Part shown: positions 18,038 through 26,785 of the stretch, piece by piece
Position numbering within the stretch: the first letter of the stretch is position 1
Layout of the letters: each line of letters opens with the position of its first letter
Assembly: GCF_030250645.1 (NCBI RefSeq)
Contig: NZ_JASSVS010000015.1
Coordinates: 1 to 64,000 of the forward strand
Direction: 5' to 3'
DNA: 64,000 nucleotides
Source: Marinobacter azerbaijanicus
GTDB lineage: Bacteria > Pseudomonadota > Gammaproteobacteria > Pseudomonadales > Oleiphilaceae
The notes under the pieces: model-generated
The model's database searches: none
What the model was told of the DNA's origin: nothing
What the model saw: only the letters and a program-made list of their open reading frames with translations
Made by a program: the position numbers and the translations under genes

Positions 18038-18049
18038 GCCATTAATACA

Positions 18050-18076
18050 GGCCCCGCGCGGTGATCTGGCGGGGCC
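18050..18076. terminator. Hairpin between convergent genes
   Basis: GGCCCCGC and GCGGGGCC form an 8-bp GC-rich stem with an 11-base loop between two tail-to-tail genes. There is no T run on either side, so it may be a weak or factor-assisted terminator serving both. Confidence 0.5.
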
Positions 18077-18085
18077 CTGAGAACG

Positions 18086-18724
18086 TCACAGCTTTGCCAG
18101 TGCCTCAGTCACCGGCGTATCGCCGGACACCACGTCAAAGACACGGTTGATGGTATTATCCGAATCCAGCACCGCCAGCAGAACACGGGCAACATCCTGT
18201 CTTGGAATCTTGCCGAATTCCTCCAGCTTCTCGCTTACTGCAACCCTGCCTGTTCCCTCATCGTTGGTCAGCTGGCCCGGACGAACAATGGTGTAATTCA
18301 GGCCACTGCTCTTCAGGTGTTCATCGGCGTTGCGTTTGGCCCGAAGGTAATGGCGGAGTTTTTCCGGCCCTTTCTCCGGCTCCTCAGCACGCATGCTGCT
18401 TACCATGATAAAACGCTTTATACCCATGGCTCTGGCGGTGTCCACCAGCCGGATGGCACCGTCCTGGTCCACATCGATGGTTTTATCCGGTCCGGTATGG
18501 GGGCCTGAGCCAGCGGTAAAAATAACCGCGTCGCACCCCCTGATGGCCTCGCTACAGTCCTGCTCCAGGTCGCCCACCACGGTTTCCGTAGCGCCCATCT
18601 GCTGCAGGTCCGGCCCCTGATCCTGGTGGCGGATCAGCGCCCGTGCCTCATGATCACTGTCTGCCATTTCCTGCAAAAGATGTTGCCCGATTTGCCCGTT
18701 GGCTCCTGCAATGAATACATGCAT
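18086..18724 (-). CDS. NAD(P)-binding atypical short-chain dehydrogenase (SDR_a5 / YwnB-like)
   Basis: 212 residues with a Rossmann nucleotide-binding start VFIAGANGQIGQHLLQEM (GxxGxxG), DAVIFTAGSG, and a later YTIVRPGQLT, but without the YxxxK pair placed as in classical SDRs. Such proteins are NAD(P)-dependent oxidoreductases or redox sensors. GGGAG lies before the ATG. It follows the MFS transporter gene by 18 bases on the same strand, so they share a transcript. Confidence 0.82.
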   Translation of the reverse strand: MHVFIAGANGQIGQHLLQEMADSDHEARALIRHQDQGPDLQQMGATETVVGDLEQDCSEAIRGCDAVIFTAGSGPHTGPDKTIDVDQDGAIRLVDTARAMGIKRFIMVSSMRAEEPEKGPEKLRHYLRAKRNADEHLKSSGLNYTIVRPGQLTNDEGTGRVAVSEKLEEFGKIPRQDVARVLLAVLDSDNTINRVFDVVSGDTPVTEALAKL

Positions 18725-18742
18725 GATGAATCTCCCGGTCGG

Positions 18743-20032
18743 TTAATTGGCTTGAGTCTCTTCTGTAGGAGTGGTCTCTTCCGTGTCATAAGTAAACGGC
18801 TCGCCCTCCTCGTTCTGGAGTTGATAGTCGTATGCCGCCTGGAGGCCTCTGTCCTCCTCTGTGGCTTCCTCGCCCACCTGCTCGACGATGCGCGGATAAA
18901 ACGGTGACAGGAGCGCCACCAGGATGCCAATCGCGGAGAAGATGGCAAAGGCATCGCTATAGCCAAAGCTGTCTACCAGTATGCCGACAATGGGTGAACC
19001 GGTCGCCTGACCGAGCGAGATCGCCATGAATGGCAGCACGGGGCCCATCGACAGGCGGCCTGGCAACAGGCGGATGCCTGTCATCAGATAGAGCCCGGTC
19101 AAACTCATATAGGCCAGGCCAAATACCAGCCCGGAAAATGCCGCAAGCACCACCTCGTCGGGACTGGCGGCCAGCAACGCCAGGCTCGCGGCCAGCATCA
19201 TCAACATCAGTGCCTGAGTGATGGGTGGGTTGTTCCGGTCCGCCAGGTCAGCCACCACAGCACCGCCGAGCCCGGCAACACCAACCGCCAGCCAAAGCCA
19301 GCCCGTTTCCGAAGACGGCAGTTCGCCCAGAGTAACCACCAGATCGGGTGCAAAGATCCAGTAAGCCGCGGAGATGAAGCCCATCACAAAGGCAAACAGT
19401 GACAGCCGGAAAAGACGCCACCACTGCAGGGAGGTGATTGGCGACGGCGGCGCCGCATTCGAAGGCGTGACCCGGGACACCGACGGGATAACATACCAGG
19501 CAGCGAGGATTCCGATAACCGCGAGAACGGCAAAGCCCATGTAGGTTAAACGCCAGATACCGGCCATGAACAGCACGGTGGGCACCGCGACCGCTATACC
19601 GATACTTGTACCCGCGTTCATAACCGAACTGACGCGCCCATGCAGGGAACGATCCACCAGCACCTGCATGGCGGCTGTCAGTGCCGGCATCATCAGGCCG
19701 GTGCAGATGCCACAGGCAAAAACGCCAACACCCAGCGATACAGCGCCCGAAGACTGGCTTATCAGCGCCAGACCGACCGCCCCGAACCCACCGGACAGCA
19801 CCGCCGTGTTGCGGGCACCGAGACGGATAGCAGCGAGGGGCGCGACCAGAGAAGCCAGCAGAAAACTGATGAGCGGCAGCGCGCCTATGACACCAATCAC
19901 TTCAGGTGTCAGGCCCAGCTCCGCGCGAATGGGCGGTACGAAAAGGCCAAAAGCAAAGCGCGCAAGACCGTAACTGATCGCAATCAACGAGGCGCCGAAA
20001 AGAGCAAATCCTGTACTCGATACGGTCTTCAC
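18743..20032 (-). CDS. MFS transporter
   Basis: A 429-residue protein with about 12 membrane segments and an acidic cytosolic tail of about 50 residues. The N-terminal half has the MFS pattern (YGLARFAFGLFVPPIRAELGL; RLGARNTAVLSG as motif A region; HGRVSSVMNAGTSIG). Start is GTG with GGAG upstream. Likely a drug or metabolite exporter of the YbfB/CynX-like kind; substrate unknown. It shares a transcript with the downstream SDR. Confidence 0.85.
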   Translation of the reverse strand: MKTVSSTGFALFGASLIAISYGLARFAFGLFVPPIRAELGLTPEVIGVIGALPLISFLLASLVAPLAAIRLGARNTAVLSGGFGAVGLALISQSSGAVSLGVGVFACGICTGLMMPALTAAMQVLVDRSLHGRVSSVMNAGTSIGIAVAVPTVLFMAGIWRLTYMGFAVLAVIGILAAWYVIPSVSRVTPSNAAPPSPITSLQWWRLFRLSLFAFVMGFISAAYWIFAPDLVVTLGELPSSETGWLWLAVGVAGLGGAVVADLADRNNPPITQALMLMMLAASLALLAASPDEVVLAAFSGLVFGLAYMSLTGLYLMTGIRLLPGRLSMGPVLPFMAISLGQATGSPIVGILVDSFGYSDAFAIFSAIGILVALLSPFYPRIVEQVGEEATEEDRGLQAAYDYQLQNEEGEPFTYDTEETTPTEETQAN

Positions 20033-20146
20033 GATACTTTCTCCAACAGTAGCGCGCTTAAAACATAACCTCCTTAAAATGGACCAAATAACGAGTGCTT
20101 ACAATCCTCAAAAACGTTTATAACGAATCTTTGCGTGTAAGCAGGC

Positions 20147-21604
20147 TTACCAGGACGTAGCAATGTACTGAGTCTCCAGGAACTCTTTTATGCCGTCCTG
20201 AGCGCCTTCCCGGCCTATACCACTCTCTTTCATACCACCAAACGGAGCAGCCGGGTCTGATACAAACCCCCGGTTGACGCCAACAATACCCGCGTTAATT
20301 CTCTGAGCAATTCGCATGGCCTTGCCAACATCGCGACTGAAAACATAGGCGGCCAGACCATAAGGTGTGTCGTTAGCCTGCTGGATAACGGACTCGACGT
20401 CCCTGAAACGCACCAGGGGCGCAATAGGACCGAACACTTCCTGGTCAAGAATACGGGAATCCGATTTGACGTTACTCAGCACGGTTGGTGCAAAGAAAAA
20501 CCCTTCCTCGTGAAGCGTCGTACCACCGGTTTCAACGGTGGCGCCATCGCTGACGGCTTCAGCAATAATGGCCTGCAGTTTTTCCAGCTCTTTACGGGAA
20601 ATGATAGGACCGACATCCACGTCCGCTTCGAGACCATTACCCACTTTCAGGTTGGAGAACCGCTCTACCAGTCGGCTACAGAACTCGTCGTATATGGAGT
20701 CGTGAACGTAGAGCCGGTTCGCAGCAATACAGGACTCGCCAGCATTGCGCATCTTGGCAAGAAACGCCCCTTCAATAGCCGTGTCGATGTCTGCATCGTC
20801 ACAGACAATCAGAGGCGCGTTTCCGCCAAGCTCCATCGATGTGTTGAGGATTCTTTCAGCAGCGGAACCAAGCAGAAGCCGCCCGACACCCGTGCTGCCG
20901 GTAAAGGAAATTTTCCGAAGCCGCGCATCCTTTACCAGTGTATCGGTGAGAGCACCGGCATCATCCGTTGTCAGAATGTTAACAAGGCCGTCAGGAACAC
21001 CACATCGTTGCATCAGATCTGCAAGATACATTGAGGTCAGCGGTGTCTCTTTCGGCGGCTTGACGATCACGCCACAACCGGCCGCAATGGCAGGTGCAAT
21101 TTTCCGGGTGATCATCGCCGCCGGAAAGTTCCAGGGCGTGATCAGCAAAGCCGTACCCACCGGCTGATGGGTCACAACGATGGTGTGCTTGCCACTGGGA
21201 GATGGACGCATTTCGCCCCCCAGACGCAGCGACTCCTCACCATACCAACGAAAGAACTCCGAGGCATAATCGACCTCACCGGTTGACTCCTTGAGGGTTT
21301 TTCCTTCCTCAAGCGTGATCAATCTGGCAATGGTGTCTTTTTCTTTCTGCATGGTGTCGAAAACAGATCGCAAGACTTCGGAGCGCTCACGTGGGGTCAG
21401 CGCCATCCACTCCTTCGCGGCCCCTTCACAGGCGTCCAGAGCCAGCTTTGCATGCTCAGACGTGCAACTGGGCACAATGGCGACGACTTTCTCGGTGGCA
21501 GGATTAACCACCTCAATCTTGCCACTGGTTTCAGTGATCCACTCGCCGTTGATAAACAGCCCGTTGGGTATGCTTTGCCCAATTTCTTCAATATATGCTT
21601 TCAA
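20147..21604 (-). CDS. Aldehyde dehydrogenase, succinate-semialdehyde dehydrogenase type
   Basis: 485 residues, starting at TTG with GGGAG eight bases upstream. All ALDH motifs are present: ITPWNFP, FTGSTGVGR, the catalytic glutamate in MELGGNAP and the catalytic cysteine in NAGESCIA, plus a C-terminal KESGIGREG. Length and motifs fit the GabD-like subfamily that oxidises succinate semialdehyde and related short aldehydes with NAD(P). It is second in an operon behind the M24 hydrolase gene (46-base gap) and should fall under the LacI-type operator at 23027. The true aldehyde in this pathway is unknown. Confidence 0.87.
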   Translation of the reverse strand: MKAYIEEIGQSIPNGLFINGEWITETSGKIEVVNPATEKVVAIVPSCTSEHAKLALDACEGAAKEWMALTPRERSEVLRSVFDTMQKEKDTIARLITLEEGKTLKESTGEVDYASEFFRWYGEESLRLGGEMRPSPSGKHTIVVTHQPVGTALLITPWNFPAAMITRKIAPAIAAGCGVIVKPPKETPLTSMYLADLMQRCGVPDGLVNILTTDDAGALTDTLVKDARLRKISFTGSTGVGRLLLGSAAERILNTSMELGGNAPLIVCDDADIDTAIEGAFLAKMRNAGESCIAANRLYVHDSIYDEFCSRLVERFSNLKVGNGLEADVDVGPIISRKELEKLQAIIAEAVSDGATVETGGTTLHEEGFFFAPTVLSNVKSDSRILDQEVFGPIAPLVRFRDVESVIQQANDTPYGLAAYVFSRDVGKAMRIAQRINAGIVGVNRGFVSDPAAPFGGMKESGIGREGAQDGIKEFLETQYIATSW

Positions 21605-21650
21605 ACCGTAGACTCCCTGATTCTGGATTCGCCTTTGGATCTATTACCGA

Positions 21651-22958
21651 TCAATATTTGTTCGCAATAAACAATTCCTTTGACGGGAATAGCGTGATCA
21701 CCTGGCAACCATCCGGAGTCACCACAACTTCCTCCTCGATACGAGCGGCGCCATTGCCATCAGCAGCAGGACAATACGTCTCCAGTGCGAAAACCATTCC
21801 CTCCTGCAACTCGAACGGGCTATCAAACGACACAAGCCGACTGATAATGGGACGTTCGTGCAGCGCCATTCCCAGGCCGTGGCCAAACTGCAGGCCAAAG
21901 GCCTCCATCTCGTTAGCGAAGCCAAAGTCAGTCGCCTTGGGCCAGACAGCGGCAATCTTATCGGTGGTCATACCCGGCTTAACCAGCTCAATGGCTGAAT
22001 CAATCCATTCCCGCGCCTGTTTGTAGGCGTCTTCCTGCGACTTGGTCGAACTGCCGATATTCAGGGTGCGGTAGTAACAGGTGCGATACCCCATGAAGGC
22101 TTGAATAATATCGAAAAATGCCTGATCCCCCGGCCGGTACATGCGGTCGGTGAAGTTATGGGGGTGCGGACAGCAGCGCTCACCGGATACGGCGTTGATT
22201 GCCTCTACATCATCGGAGCCGTTGTCGTAAAGGAACTTGTTGACCAGAGCCACCATCTCGTTTTCCCGGGTGCCCGGGCGCAGCTTTTCAGCCAGGTGAT
22301 CGTAGGCACCATCCACCATCGTGGCCGCCATATTCAGGAGCGTGATTTCATCCTGGCTCTTGATCTGGCGCGCATCCAGCATGACCTGCTGCACATCCCT
22401 GATTTCCAGGCCGGCTTCCTGAAGCGCGAATAACATAGGTGGTTCGCAAACATCCACGCCAACCGGCATGTCGGCAACGCCCTCGGCTTTCAGGATATCC
22501 CGGATCTCTTCGGCAGCGCGCTTGAAAAGGCCAGCCTCCTTACCAATGGACCCTCTCAGTCCGAGCATGCCCGCACGACACCGCTCCTGCTTCAGCCAGG
22601 GGGCATAAATACGGTGATGGGCAGCGGCTGAACCGAAGTCCCAAAGGTAGGGATCGGAATTCCCCGTGAACAAGGCGTAGCGACAGAACTTGTCTCTGGT
22701 CCATTCACCAATAACGGAACTGGTGAGATACCGGATGTTGTTGTTGTCGAAACACAGAATAGCCCCCAGATCGGAGCCAGCCAGAGCTTCCCGCGCTCTG
22801 GCCGTTCTGTAGCGATGCAGGCGGTCATAGTTTACCCGCTCTTCAAAATCTACATTCATCCTGCCCGGTGCGGGTATAGGGCGTCCCCATACCCAGTGAG
22901 GATCGACATCCTCAGAACGAACAATGGTTGGCTCGCTCGGTTTTACGGTCTTAGCCAT
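21651..22958 (-). CDS. M24-family (creatinase / prolidase / DddP-like) hydrolase with an altered metal site
   Basis: 435 residues with the two-domain 'pita-bread' layout: N-terminal creatinase-like domain (about 45-195) and C-terminal M24 domain (about 205-430). Metal-site positions visible are Asp283, His360 in FGHGLGM, Glu393 in ALETYCP and Glu409 in RIEEEVVV. The position of the second aspartate, 11 residues after the first, is Cys294 (GYRTCYYRT where family members have GY.SD..RT). So it may not be an aminopeptidase; the family also includes creatinase, ectoine hydrolase DoeA and the DMSP lyase DddP. GAGGAGG precedes the ATG. First gene of the operon with the aldehyde dehydrogenase; operator 69 bases upstream. 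Confidence 0.8.
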   Translation of the reverse strand: MAKTVKPSEPTIVRSEDVDPHWVWGRPIPAPGRMNVDFEERVNYDRLHRYRTARAREALAGSDLGAILCFDNNNIRYLTSSVIGEWTRDKFCRYALFTGNSDPYLWDFGSAAAHHRIYAPWLKQERCRAGMLGLRGSIGKEAGLFKRAAEEIRDILKAEGVADMPVGVDVCEPPMLFALQEAGLEIRDVQQVMLDARQIKSQDEITLLNMAATMVDGAYDHLAEKLRPGTRENEMVALVNKFLYDNGSDDVEAINAVSGERCCPHPHNFTDRMYRPGDQAFFDIIQAFMGYRTCYYRTLNIGSSTKSQEDAYKQAREWIDSAIELVKPGMTTDKIAAVWPKATDFGFANEMEAFGLQFGHGLGMALHERPIISRLVSFDSPFELQEGMVFALETYCPAADGNGAARIEEEVVVTPDGCQVITLFPSKELFIANKY

Positions 22959-23026
22959 GACTCCTCCTCAATGCGGCGGCAAAGATAAGCCTGTTCTGCT
23001 TATGGAACTAACAATCCATACTCTAG

Positions 23027-23040
23027 TGCAAACGTTTGCG
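23027..23040. promoter_or_regulatory. LacI-family operator (site 1)
   Basis: TGCAAACGTTTGCG, with a perfect 12-bp palindrome at 23028-23039 and the central CG typical of LacI/GalR operators. It lies between the divergent M24 hydrolase (start 22958) and LacI regulator (start 23191) genes, so it can control both, including autoregulation. It matches sites at 28910, 30951 and 32095. Confidence 0.85.
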
Positions 23041-23190
23041 TTATTCAATTAAAAAGGTCTCGAAAGGCGTTTGGGTAGCCAGGTTCGTGTATAATTCAAG
23101 GAACTAGGTATTCGAGATAATCGAACGCAGAAGCTCGCGACGTGGTGTCACGTCGTTTTCCAACTCCCTCTCAAATACTGGAATTTAGTT

Positions 23191-24246
23191 TTGGTACAAA
23201 GGAAACGGGTAACACTTCGCGATTTGGCAGAACACCTCAACATCAACACCTCCACGGTTTCACGCGCCTTGAGTGAGAAATCGAGTGAGATGATTTCCCC
23301 TGATGTCGTAAAGCGTGTGAGAAAAGCTGCCCAGGAGATGGGGTACAAACAGAATGCCGCCGCATACGCCCTCAAGATGGGAAGCACCAAAACCATTGGC
23401 ATGATTATTCCGGACCTGATGAACCCTGTGTTTCCACCGATCATACGGGGTATACAGAGCGTCCTTGATCAGTATGGGTACACGGCTTTCCTGGCTTATA
23501 GCGAAAATAACGAGGGTACTGCCCATACCGAAGTGGAGAGGCTCATCAGCCGAGGCGTCGACGGCATTATATACGCGGCTGCATTTCGTACGGATAGCGT
23601 CGTGGATTTGTGCAAGAGTCAGGGAATACCCCTGGTTCTGGTAAACCGTGTGGTCGATCAGGGCGATGTAGATACGGTAAAGGTGGACGACTCATTGGGC
23701 ATCAAGATGGCCGTGGATCACCTGCTGGATCTGGGCCACCGTAAAATCGGCTTTATTGCCGGCCCCAAGAACATCTCGGTTTCATACATCCGGCTACGCG
23801 CCTTCACACGGACAATGGCGGAACATGACCTTGAGGTGGAACCTCACCGCATCGTAGAGGCTCACGCTTTGTCAGAAGCCGCCGGCGAGCAGGCAATGTC
23901 AGTATTTCTTGGGCAAAACCCGGACGCTACAGCGATTATTGCATCAAACGACCTGATCGCCCTGGGCTGTTTTACTGCCCTGAAACAGTTTGGATATACC
24001 TGTCCGAAGAGGATGTCCATAGTAGGTTTTAACAATATGCCCTACCTCGACTGGTTTGCGACACCTCTGACCACGGTCTCAATTCCGCATTTCCAGATGG
24101 GGGAACGGTCTGCGGAACTGCTGCTGAAGCGAATAAAAGCCGACAACGTTGACTACAATGAGGAAGTGCTGCTCAAGCCCAAACTCGTCATCAGAAAGTC
24201 AACGGCTCCCTTGATCGCGAGTAAGAAAAAAAGCGGCTCCACCTAG
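23191..24246 (+). CDS. LacI-family transcriptional regulator of the catabolic island
   Basis: 351 residues from a TTG start (no ATG or GTG suits the N-terminus; the ribosome binding site is weak). The N-terminal helix-turn-helix is VTLRDLAEHLNINTSTVSRAL, with hinge helix AAAYALKMGS. Residues about 60-340 are a periplasmic-binding-protein-like sensor domain (IGMIIPDLMNPVFPPIIRGIQ, GFIAGP, IIASNDLIALG). Four matching palindromes lie in neighbouring promoters, so it is most likely their repressor, released by a sugar-like inducer. Inducer unknown. Confidence 0.88.
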   Translation: MVQRKRVTLRDLAEHLNINTSTVSRALSEKSSEMISPDVVKRVRKAAQEMGYKQNAAAYALKMGSTKTIGMIIPDLMNPVFPPIIRGIQSVLDQYGYTAFLAYSENNEGTAHTEVERLISRGVDGIIYAAAFRTDSVVDLCKSQGIPLVLVNRVVDQGDVDTVKVDDSLGIKMAVDHLLDLGHRKIGFIAGPKNISVSYIRLRAFTRTMAEHDLEVEPHRIVEAHALSEAAGEQAMSVFLGQNPDATAIIASNDLIALGCFTALKQFGYTCPKRMSIVGFNNMPYLDWFATPLTTVSIPHFQMGERSAELLLKRIKADNVDYNEEVLLKPKLVIRKSTAPLIASKKKSGST

Positions 24247-24252
24247 AGCCGC
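24225..24252 (-). terminator. Terminator of the ABC importer operon, placed inside the LacI gene's 3' end
   Basis: On the minus strand GCGGCTC-TAGGTG-GAGCCGC is followed by a run of seven T, a good intrinsic terminator for the ABC genes ending at 24278. The hairpin overlaps the last codons and stop of the convergent LacI-family gene. Confidence 0.8.
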
Positions 24253-24277
24253 CTGACAAAGATTGCTGATACAAACG

Positions 24278-25816
24278 TCACACAGTCTGGCCAGTGATTG
24301 CCCTGATCAGCGTGTCTTCAGTTACCTCATTACGGTCAAAGCATTGGGTTATGCTGCCATCGTACATCGCAATAATCCGGTCACTTACGGTCAGCACCTC
24401 CGGCATTTCAGAGCTGACAACGATCACAGCCAGCCCGGATTTAGCCAGTTCCCTGATCAGGTGATGGATCTCTGACTTCGAGCCAACATCAATGCCTCTG
24501 GTGGGCTCGTCGAGGATGAGGATCTTTGGCGAGGTACTTAACCATTTGCCAATGACCACCTTCTGCTGGTTACCACCACTGAGGTTGAGAGTTTCATATT
24601 CCCAGCCGGGGCATTTGATACGAAGTTTTTCCATATACTCTTCGAATATGGCTCTTTCCGCGGCGGTATCTATCCAGCCGAATCTGGTGAATTTTCTGAT
24701 ATTGGCCAACGTGGTGTTGTCCTTGCAGCTCATACCAAGAACCAGGCCCTGCTCCTTGCGACTCTCTGGCACCAGGCCAAGGCCATGGTCAATGGCATCA
24801 GAGGGAGAGTTGATGATCAGGTCTTCGCCGTTGATCTGAACACTTCCGCTATCAGGCTTGCGCAGGCCGAAAATGGTTTCCATAACCTCGGTTCGGCCAG
24901 CCCCGACCAGGCCATAGAATCCGACAACTTCGCCCACATGAACATCGAACGAGATATCGGAGTACAAACCCTCAATGCCCAGGCCATCGACCTTCAGAGC
25001 TTTGATTCCCAGCTCCGGAGGCTGATGCTCGATATCGGCATCCAGGTCACGGCCGATCATACGTTGCGTCACTTCGTCTTCATTGGTTTGCGCGGTTTCA
25101 AAAGTGCCCTGGTAGGTGCCATCACGTAACACCGAAATACGGTCAGAAAGCTCAAAAATCTCATCCATCCGGTGTGAGATGTAAACAATGGCTGTGCCGC
25201 TTTCCTTCAGCTCCCTGATGACACCGAAAAGCACCACTTTTTCGTAGTCCGTCAAAGAAGCCGTTGGCTCATCGAACACAACAACTTTGGGCTGGAACAC
25301 CAGGGCACGTGCGATTTCCACCATCTGCTGATTCGCAATCGAAAGGTTGCCAAGACGTTCCGTAGCCTCGAATTTGCAATTGAGGCGGGTGAGAATTTCT
25401 CCACAGCGATCATTCAGATGGCGATTGTTGACGAATATGTTGGCGAACCGGGGAATGTTCCCCAGGAATACGTTCTCGGCCACTGTCATGTCCGGAACCA
25501 GGGAAAGCTCCTGGTGGATCAGCAACACTCCGTGTTCCCGTGCCTCTATAGGGCTCGACATATGTACCAGCTGATCCTCAAGAATAACCTCACCCCCATC
25601 CGGCTGGTAGATGCCGGCCAGGATCTTCATCAGGGTGGATTTCCCGGCTCCGTTTTCACCAAGAAGTGCATGAACTTCTCCCGCGCGGACATCAAGATCC
25701 ACACCGTCCAGTGCCTTTACACCAGGGAACGATTTACTGACATTTTTCAGTACCAGCAAGCAGTTTTCTTTTGACCGCGGGTTTATCGATTCTTTCAACT
25801 CGGCTTGTGTACTCAT
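24278..25816 (-). CDS. Sugar ABC transporter, ATP-binding protein (RbsA/MglA/XylG type)
   Basis: 512 residues with two fused nucleotide-binding domains. The first has an intact Walker A (GENGAGKST) and Walker B (VVFDEPTASL). The second has the degenerate Walker A (GLVGAGRTE) normal in this family, a signature LSGGNQQKV and Walker B LILDEPTRGID. It energises import of a monosaccharide or related polyol with the two permeases upstream. Its start overlaps the stop of the preceding permease by four bases (ATGA). Last gene of the operon. Confidence 0.93.
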   Translation of the reverse strand: MSTQAELKESINPRSKENCLLVLKNVSKSFPGVKALDGVDLDVRAGEVHALLGENGAGKSTLMKILAGIYQPDGGEVILEDQLVHMSSPIEAREHGVLLIHQELSLVPDMTVAENVFLGNIPRFANIFVNNRHLNDRCGEILTRLNCKFEATERLGNLSIANQQMVEIARALVFQPKVVVFDEPTASLTDYEKVVLFGVIRELKESGTAIVYISHRMDEIFELSDRISVLRDGTYQGTFETAQTNEDEVTQRMIGRDLDADIEHQPPELGIKALKVDGLGIEGLYSDISFDVHVGEVVGFYGLVGAGRTEVMETIFGLRKPDSGSVQINGEDLIINSPSDAIDHGLGLVPESRKEQGLVLGMSCKDNTTLANIRKFTRFGWIDTAAERAIFEEYMEKLRIKCPGWEYETLNLSGGNQQKVVIGKWLSTSPKILILDEPTRGIDVGSKSEIHHLIRELAKSGLAVIVVSSEMPEVLTVSDRIIAMYDGSITQCFDRNEVTEDTLIRAITGQTV

Positions 25817-26763
25817 GCTCCCACTCCCTTCGGCTCGGAGAAGCGCTTATCAATAAACAGAACAATGATTAGAATCGAGCCCAGAATAATAAGCACATAG
25901 AACGACGGTACCTGAAGCAGATTCATTCCATTTCTGAGTATCGCGATGGCAAGAACGCCGCCAAGGGTTCCGATGATACTGCCAAAGCCACCCGTAAGAC
26001 GCGTCCCCCCCAGGACGACCGCGGTGATCGTCCAAAGCTCATAATTGCGGCCAAGATTCGGCGTTGATGCGCCCATTTGAGTAGATAACAGAATACCTGA
26101 AAGAGCAGCCAGGAAGCCTATTAGAATAAAATTCAGTAACATATGCGGCCCGACACGAATGCCGGCCTCTTTGGCAGCAACCCGGTTACCGCCAACAGCA
26201 AAAACATTTCGTCCATGGATCGTATATTTCAATACCAGATGTGCAGTTATTGTTAAAAATATAAAAATGAGCGCCAGCACAGGTATGCCAAACAACGAAC
26301 TGGCACCAAAATCCGAATAGGCCAAATCGTACGCGTAGAAAGCCTGCTCTTCGGTGTAAATGAATACCAGCCCTCTCACCCCTATCATCGCGCCAAGAGT
26401 TACAATAAATGCGTCAACACCGGTTTTCCAGGCGATTATTCCATTCAGCGCGCCAATCAGAATACCGGAGAGCAGTCCTACCAATACCGCTCCCATAATT
26501 CCCAGTTGCGGCTGCAAACCTACGGCAAGACTTGCTGCAAGCGCGAGGGTCGCTCCAACCGATAAATCGATATTGCCGTTGATCATGACGAATGTCATCC
26601 CAAGAGCAATCAAGCCGATTGTCGAGGCCTGCAACAGAATATTACTGAAATTCCTGATGTCCAAAAAATAAGGTGATGAAAAACTGAAGAAGACAATACA
26701 GATAAAAACAAATATCCATATCGGCTGTCTTGTTATCAAGTTAATTATACGATTCATTGTCAT
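25813..26763 (-). CDS. Sugar ABC transporter permease (RbsC type), second copy
   Basis: Start taken at ATG 26763 (GGGG just upstream; an earlier in-frame start would overlap the preceding gene); 316 residues. About eight to ten membrane segments and the family pattern GMTFVMINGNIDLSVGATLALAA, then AVGGNRVAAKEAGI and LGGTRLTGG. It pairs with the permease encoded just upstream; two different permeases with one double ATPase suggest a heterodimeric channel. Operon position: fourth element after the binding protein and first permease. Confidence 0.9.
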   Translation of the reverse strand: MTMNRIINLITRQPIWIFVFICIVFFSFSSPYFLDIRNFSNILLQASTIGLIALGMTFVMINGNIDLSVGATLALAASLAVGLQPQLGIMGAVLVGLLSGILIGALNGIIAWKTGVDAFIVTLGAMIGVRGLVFIYTEEQAFYAYDLAYSDFGASSLFGIPVLALIFIFLTITAHLVLKYTIHGRNVFAVGGNRVAAKEAGIRVGPHMLLNFILIGFLAALSGILLSTQMGASTPNLGRNYELWTITAVVLGGTRLTGGFGSIIGTLGGVLAIAILRNGMNLLQVPSFYVLIILGSILIIVLFIDKRFSEPKGVGA

Positions 26764-26785
26764 TATCCCCGTCATATTTCGGGTT

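Noticed and set aside
20137..20150. Hairpin over the stop of the aldehyde dehydrogenase gene as a terminator
   Set aside because: The stem is at most five or six pairs and has no T run on the minus strand.
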